From Diaporthe sp. PMI_573 (Eukaryota; Ascomycota; Sordariomycetes; Diaporthales; Diaporthaceae): DNA of 64,000 bases. The notes beneath the pieces are model-generated. The model had not been told where the DNA came from and did no database searches. It was given only the letters and a program-made list of their open reading frames with translations. Made by a program: the position numbers and the translations under genes. The stretch is taken from the NCBI GenBank assembly GCA_021399435.1, contig JAJTUP010000013.1, positions 62,001-126,000 on the forward strand, written 5' to 3'. The stretch's first letter is position 1, and each line of letters begins with the position of its first letter. Positions 59,926 through 64,000 of the stretch are shown piece after piece.

Positions 59926-60988
59926 ATGGCCACCACAAAACAAACCTTTGTGTATAAGACTGCCCCAGTCCCCATCCGGCTGGACGTCTACCTGCCCTCG
60001 GCACCGCGCAGTGATGGTCAGGGGCTGCCACTCCTGGTCTGGTTCCACGGCGGTGGGCTCCTTCAAGGCAATCGCGACAATGTGGCGCCGCACCACCTCA
60101 ACGGCGTCACCAAGCATGGCTATGCCCTGATTAGCGCCGACTACCGCCTTTGCCCCCAGGTCAGTGTCGGAGAGGTGCTGGACGGTAAGCAAACTTCCGG
60201 GATGTTAGGCTCTAATAGCTGACTATGAACGCCGCAGATGTCAAGGATTGCTTGGCCTGGAGCGCCACCGAGCTGCCGAAGGAGCTGGCAGCAGCCGGCG
60301 ACAACAACGGCACCCTGCTGGACGCGACGCGCATCGCTGTGTCAGGTAGCTCTGCCGGCGGATATCTCGCGCTGCTGGCCGGCTTGTACGCCACGGGTCC
60401 GGTGAAGCCAAAGGTCATATTGCCTATATACCCCATCACCGACCCGCTGGGCACCTTCTTCACCACTCCGCAGCCCCACCCGGCCGGCCACATTGAGAGG
60501 GCAGCCCTGGGGCCCTACCTTGACCCCAAGGCGCCAGTACAAACGCGAACGGCCTGGGAGGGCGACCCGCGCGACAGGTTCTACTTCTACATGATGCAGG
60601 AGGCCATTCTTGCGGTAAGCCCACTCTTCTCCTGTCACAGATCCCCGTCTTTCATTAGCTTTGGAATGTTCTTAGAATGCAGCACCTCAGGATCCGTAGC
60701 AGGACTAACGTCATACTCTAGAAGTTGCTGCATATCAACGAGGGCGACGATACCTTCATCGTTGCGCCACAGATCCAGAAGAGACGTGGCTACCTGCCCA
60801 CCTTTATCGTACACGGGGATGCGGATAAGTTCGTTGGTGTAGAGCAGTCGGACGAGGTTGTTGACGCGCTGAGGGACGTTGGGGCTGTTGTGGAATTCGA
60901 AAGGCCCCAGGGTTTGGATCACATCTTTGACCAGAAGCCGGATGTCGAGCTTGAAGGCTATTATGCTTTCTTTAAGAAACATATCTAG
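59926..60988 (+). CDS. Alpha/beta hydrolase (HSL/AB hydrolase-3 type esterase)
   Basis: A 300-residue serine hydrolase. Oxyanion-hole motif HGGG at 41-44 (WFHGGGLLQGN), nucleophile Ser125 in GSSAG, acid Asp247 in HGDADKFVG, and His279 in GLDHIFD: a complete Ser-Asp-His triad of the hormone-sensitive-lipase group. No signal peptide, so probably cytosolic; small ester or lactone substrates are likely, the exact one unknown. Exons are 59926-60184, 60238-60614 and 60722-60988. Intron 1 is 53 nt and ordinary; intron 2 (60615-60721) is introner copy F. Splicing restores EAILA-KLLHINEG and a total divisible by three. The start ATG follows an in-frame stop region and has a good context. The next gene downstream, in the same direction, is an MFS exporter-type carrier; a joint role in detoxification or export of a metabolite is conceivable. 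Confidence 0.88.
60615..60721 (+). repeat. Introner-like element copy F (intron 2 of the hydrolase)
   Basis: 107 nt. It starts GTAAGCCCACTC, contains CACAGATCCCCGTCTTTCAT, then TTTGGAATGTTC, then GGATCCGTAGCAGG and the branch site ACTAAC, ending CATACTCTAG. It shares CATACT.TAG with copy A. The extra 3 nt come from a small insertion after TTTCAT. Confidence 0.9.
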
Positions 60989-61940
60989 AGGGTGCGCATC
61001 AAATAGACCTGTACAAATGCTATACCGGGCATGTTAAAAGAAGCGTCACCCGGGTGGACCAGGTGTGGCTGCATCTTCTCGACGATCAGCATTGCTCCCT
61101 CCAGTCGGTCATCTGCCGTCAAGCTTCCAAGGTTGATTCTCGTCGGTGCTGGTTGAGATGGGCGAGTCGACTCGCTCCTCGAGCCTTGGATTTCCCGGCC
61201 CCAGACTCGCACATTCATCTGTTATGATGCTCTCTTCTTCCCTCTTCCGCACTTTTCCCATCAGATGCTCCATTTGAAAGTAGTATTATAACTATAAAAA
61301 GGAGGCTGAAAGCAGCCATGGGAGGTTAGCGACAGGCTTGTGTAGTGGGTAGTCATACAATTCCATACCTAGACCCGCTAACACTGTACTGTATATTGCG
61401 CCGTCGCGTGTCATTGCCTGTCCAGCCTGTTGCTGTCTTTGAGTTGGAGGTTGCGGAAGGCGTGGTGGCTGCTCTGTTGGAGCCGAGTTTAGCGAGGTTG
61501 TACTGCTGATCATGAATGGCTCTTTGCTAGCTGTGAAGTTGGATGGTGACGAGTTGTATACTAGTATTGAAGTGTCGGAGATTGAGGGTACCGCATTGCT
61601 AACGATGGATAGCATAGAAGCGGCTAGGGCGTGCTCTTGAATTACTGAGATCAGGATAGGCTATCTTGGCAAATGATGTACTTAGCGTGTGCATTTGTTT
61701 CAACTCGGCATATGAGATCACAAGGCATAGTCGCTACGTGTTTATAGCTTTCAAGCCTCGGGACGGAAGGCCCAAGATGCATCGGATGAAGAATAGATGA
61801 TCCGTGCAGCAAAGCCCTGGAGCTAGGCGAAGCATTCTCTTAAATGTGACTGCTGCTACAAGCCGTCGACTTGTGCGCGGACGAGGCCAGTGTCGTGCTT
61901 AAAATTTTCCTCACTAGTATGGCGAATAAATTTCAGTGTA
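60989..61940. other. Intergenic between hydrolase and MFS gene
   Basis: 950 nt with the hydrolase 3' flank and the MFS promoter. A 107-codon minus-strand frame (61292-61615), Ser/Pro/Thr-rich, starts with ATG but has no recognisable feature; I do not call it a gene. Confidence 0.4.
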
Positions 61941-63724
61941 ATGAGTGTGGACCAAGCAGTCCACCGCTGCGTCCACAGCAGCCGCGCCGTAGAACTACTG
62001 GAGGTTCTAATTACTGAACGCTTCGCACGCCACGCGTTCTCGAACTCTGACACAGCATCCGATACGGGTCTCAACCCATACAATCCCGATCGTCGTGGAC
62101 ATACTTCTCGCGACACTTTGAGCAGTGACAGTGTTTCAAATAGCAAAGATGCTGGAGATAATGCGGAAGAATACAATGTATTCCCCAAAATGCAGAAGAA
62201 ACGACTACTCATCACGTCAATCGCTATAGCAGGGTCAATTTCCGGACTCTCGTCCAACATATATTTTCCCTCGCAAAATGCCATTGCCAAGGTCTGTCTA
62301 CATCTCTATCAGGGAAGTGTTCTGCGCTCACAACTGCAGGACCTCAAAGTTTCCATTCAACAAGTCAACCTCACAATCACGTCCTACCTCGGCATCCAAG
62401 GCATTGCGCCGCTGATCTGGGGTCCGCTTTCTGACAGTATCGGGCAACGGCCGATCTACCTCGTTTCCTTCAGCATCTATGTGGTAGCGAACATAGCACT
62501 CAGCTTCACGCCAAATTACGCCGTCCTCGTTACCGTCAGAGCAATGCAGGCCGCAGGCGCCGCTTCAACGGCCAGCATCTGGAACGGTGTCCTCCAGGAC
62601 ATTTGTCCTAATTCGGAGCGTGGTGGCTACATAAGCTTCTATCAGGCCGTGCGGAATTTTGCTGTTGCCTTCGGTCCAGTCCTGGGCGGCATATTTGCGC
62701 AGTTTCTGGGGTTCCGCGCCATCTTCATGTTTCTGCTCGGACTTTCCGCCGCAGTCACTATCCTCATCGTCATGTTCCTACCTGAGACAATGCGCAGTCT
62801 GGCAGGGAATGGCTCATGGAGATTAAAAGGTCTTATCTATCAGTCTGTGTTGCGCATTTTACGGCCGCCAAAGTACATGCGAGACCCAGACCAGAGACCG
62901 AAGAGGAAAGAGGTCACACTAGCCACCTTTGGGAGTCCCTTCAAGCTACTTGTTCGCAAGGAGGTCGCCTTCAATGTGTATTTTTTCGGATTCATATACG
63001 CCGTGTGGAGTATGGTAACGTCGAGCACGACAAACCCTTTTGCTATTGATTTTGGACTTAACGAGTTGCTATTAGGGGTGATATATGGTATTCCTCCACT
63101 GGCCTGCCTGTGATTAGACCGTAGCTAACAACCTTCCCAGGTATTGGCACCATTGTTGGATCAGCAATCATTGGCAAAGTGTTGAACCGTGATTTTGCCG
63201 CCGATTCACGGGGCTACAAGATTGCCCACGACTTGCCAGAGACCTACGAGCTCTCCCCTAAAAGTGTACCTCTCGACTTTGAGATCGAGAGACTCCGCTT
63301 GCGCCGCTTACCATATATCCTCGCATGTTTCATCTTCTCAATCGCTGGATATGGCTTCTCGTTGTCTTTTCCCAGTGCGTATCGCCGACCCGTCCGGATC
63401 GCCCTGCCACTGACACTCCAGTTTCTCATCGCAACGTCGGCAAACGCGATGTTTTCTATTAACCAAACCCTGGTTGCCGTTCTTTGTCCCGGAAAAGGGG
63501 CTAGCAGTACCGCCACAAACAATCTTGTGCGATGTGCTCTAGCGGCTATCATGGTGGCGTTCGTCGAAGACATGATTAAGGCACTGGGTGCAGGTGCAAC
63601 GTATCTGGGATTGGCGTTTCTAGTCACAGCGTTTATACCCATGGCCATAGCTAATTGGCTCTGGGGCATGCAATGGCGATTATCTCAAGCACAAAAGGAG
63701 AACAAGCAAAGAGTGAGGACTTGA
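61941..63724 (+). CDS. MFS transporter, DHA1 drug:H+ antiporter type (QDR-like)
   Basis: A 560-residue, 12-TM plasma-membrane carrier of the DHA1 group, which exports drugs, organic acids or metabolites. Start is the ATG at 61941 (MSVDQAVHR); the first 90 residues are hydrophilic and Ser/Asp-rich. TM1 begins at LLITSIAIAGSISGLSSNIYFPSQNAIAK. Motif A is GPLSDSIGQRPIY; motif C-like GPVLGGIFAQFLGFRAIF follows, and PETMRSL ends the first half. Exons are 61941-62291, 62340-63087 and 63141-63724. Intron 2 (53 nt) is clear. Intron 1 (62292-62339, 48 nt, GTCTGT...GCAG) is inferred because removing it gives AIAKDLKVSIQQVNLTITSY, the family pattern; it is in frame and stop-free, so retention would merely add 16 residues. 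Neither intron is an introner. Substrate unknown. The loop between TM6 and TM7 is long and basic, as usual. Confidence 0.9.
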
Positions 63725-64000
63725 TACAGCGTGTAAATAGATACGTAGAGCAGCCGGGTAGTACTGGCCCAAGATTTTAGTGATGCACTTCGCTATGGCG
63801 GAATCCCCCAGAGCACTGTAGGTTGACACGGACACCCCAGCATATCTTCACACTCACGTGTCATAGTTTTTGTGTGACACAATCAGTAGCAACCTGCGTC
63901 TGTTTCCAATCTTATTTATATTCATTCCACCCATAGGAGCGCCGGCTGGAACGCATCCACCAAGCCCAGGCTCATTCCGCCCGTCCGCCCATCTACCTGG
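63725..64000. other. Right-edge flank, nothing seen
   Basis: 276 nt after the MFS stop codon with no coding feature. Confidence 0.5.

Noticed and set aside
1..64000. CRISPR arrays, rRNA genes, operons, ribosome-binding sites
   Set aside because: Eukaryotic nuclear DNA; no direct-repeat/spacer array and no rRNA sequence seen.

Overview
The window is nuclear DNA of a filamentous ascomycete, most likely a Sordariomycete. Genes carry short GT-AG introns with CTRAC branch sites, and the set of products (FlbC-type C2H2 factor, HET-domain relics, L-rhamnose 1-dehydrogenase, fungal-type phosphate symporter, QDR-like MFS carrier) is typical of Pezizomycotina. Intergenic DNA is long, GC-rich and full of microsatellites and long C/G homopolymers, with a few AT-rich islands that look like decayed transposons.

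Layout. 1-574 (-): 5' part of an RNA 3'-phosphate cyclase gene, cut by the window edge. 1.3-2.3 kb: two decayed fragments on opposite strands (an unnamed fungal family and a HET C-terminus). 2.6-3.25 kb (-): small secreted QxW (beta-trefoil) lectin-like protein. 4.87-5.95 kb (-): L-rhamnose 1-dehydrogenase-like SDR. 6-11.8 kb: no gene seen. 11.8-14.0 kb (+): phosphate transporter. 15.1-15.6 kb: possible non-autonomous DNA element. 17.4-19.4 kb (+): eIF3d. 20.0-21.5 kb (-): cinnamyl-alcohol-dehydrogenase-like ADH. 23.8-25.7 kb (+): GT1 glycosyltransferase. 26.2-27.8 kb (+): UBE3D-like protein. 28.5-32.2 kb (+): splicing factor SF3B1. 33.2-33.9 kb (-): HET-domain pseudogene. 34.6-48.9 kb: very long gene-free stretch leading to an FlbC-like regulator (48.9-50.2 kb, +). 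50.2-59.9 kb: again no gene. 59.9-61.0 kb (+): alpha/beta hydrolase. 61.9-63.7 kb (+): MFS drug/H+ antiporter-type carrier.

Main discovery. Six introns in four genes (two in the rhamnose dehydrogenase, two in the ADH, one in the glycosyltransferase, one in the hydrolase) are copies of one sequence: 103-107 nt long, four of them exactly 104 nt, sharing the core GATCCCCGTCTTTCATG, a TTTTGGAATGYTCCA block and a 3' GCAGGTRACTAAC branch region. They are always in the sense orientation of the host gene and spliced exactly at their ends. This is an introner-like element family, i.e. introns that multiply. None of the housekeeping genes in the window (eIF3d, SF3B1, RTCA) carries one; all hosts are metabolic genes. 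One copy leaves a 14-nt microexon beside it.

Functionally the window mixes core genes (eIF3d, SF3B1, RTCA, UBE3D-like, FlbC) with metabolic and accessory genes (SDR, ADH, GT1, hydrolase, MFS, lectin, HET relics). No complete biosynthetic cluster is apparent; the hydrolase and the MFS carrier at the right end are tandem and may be co-functional.
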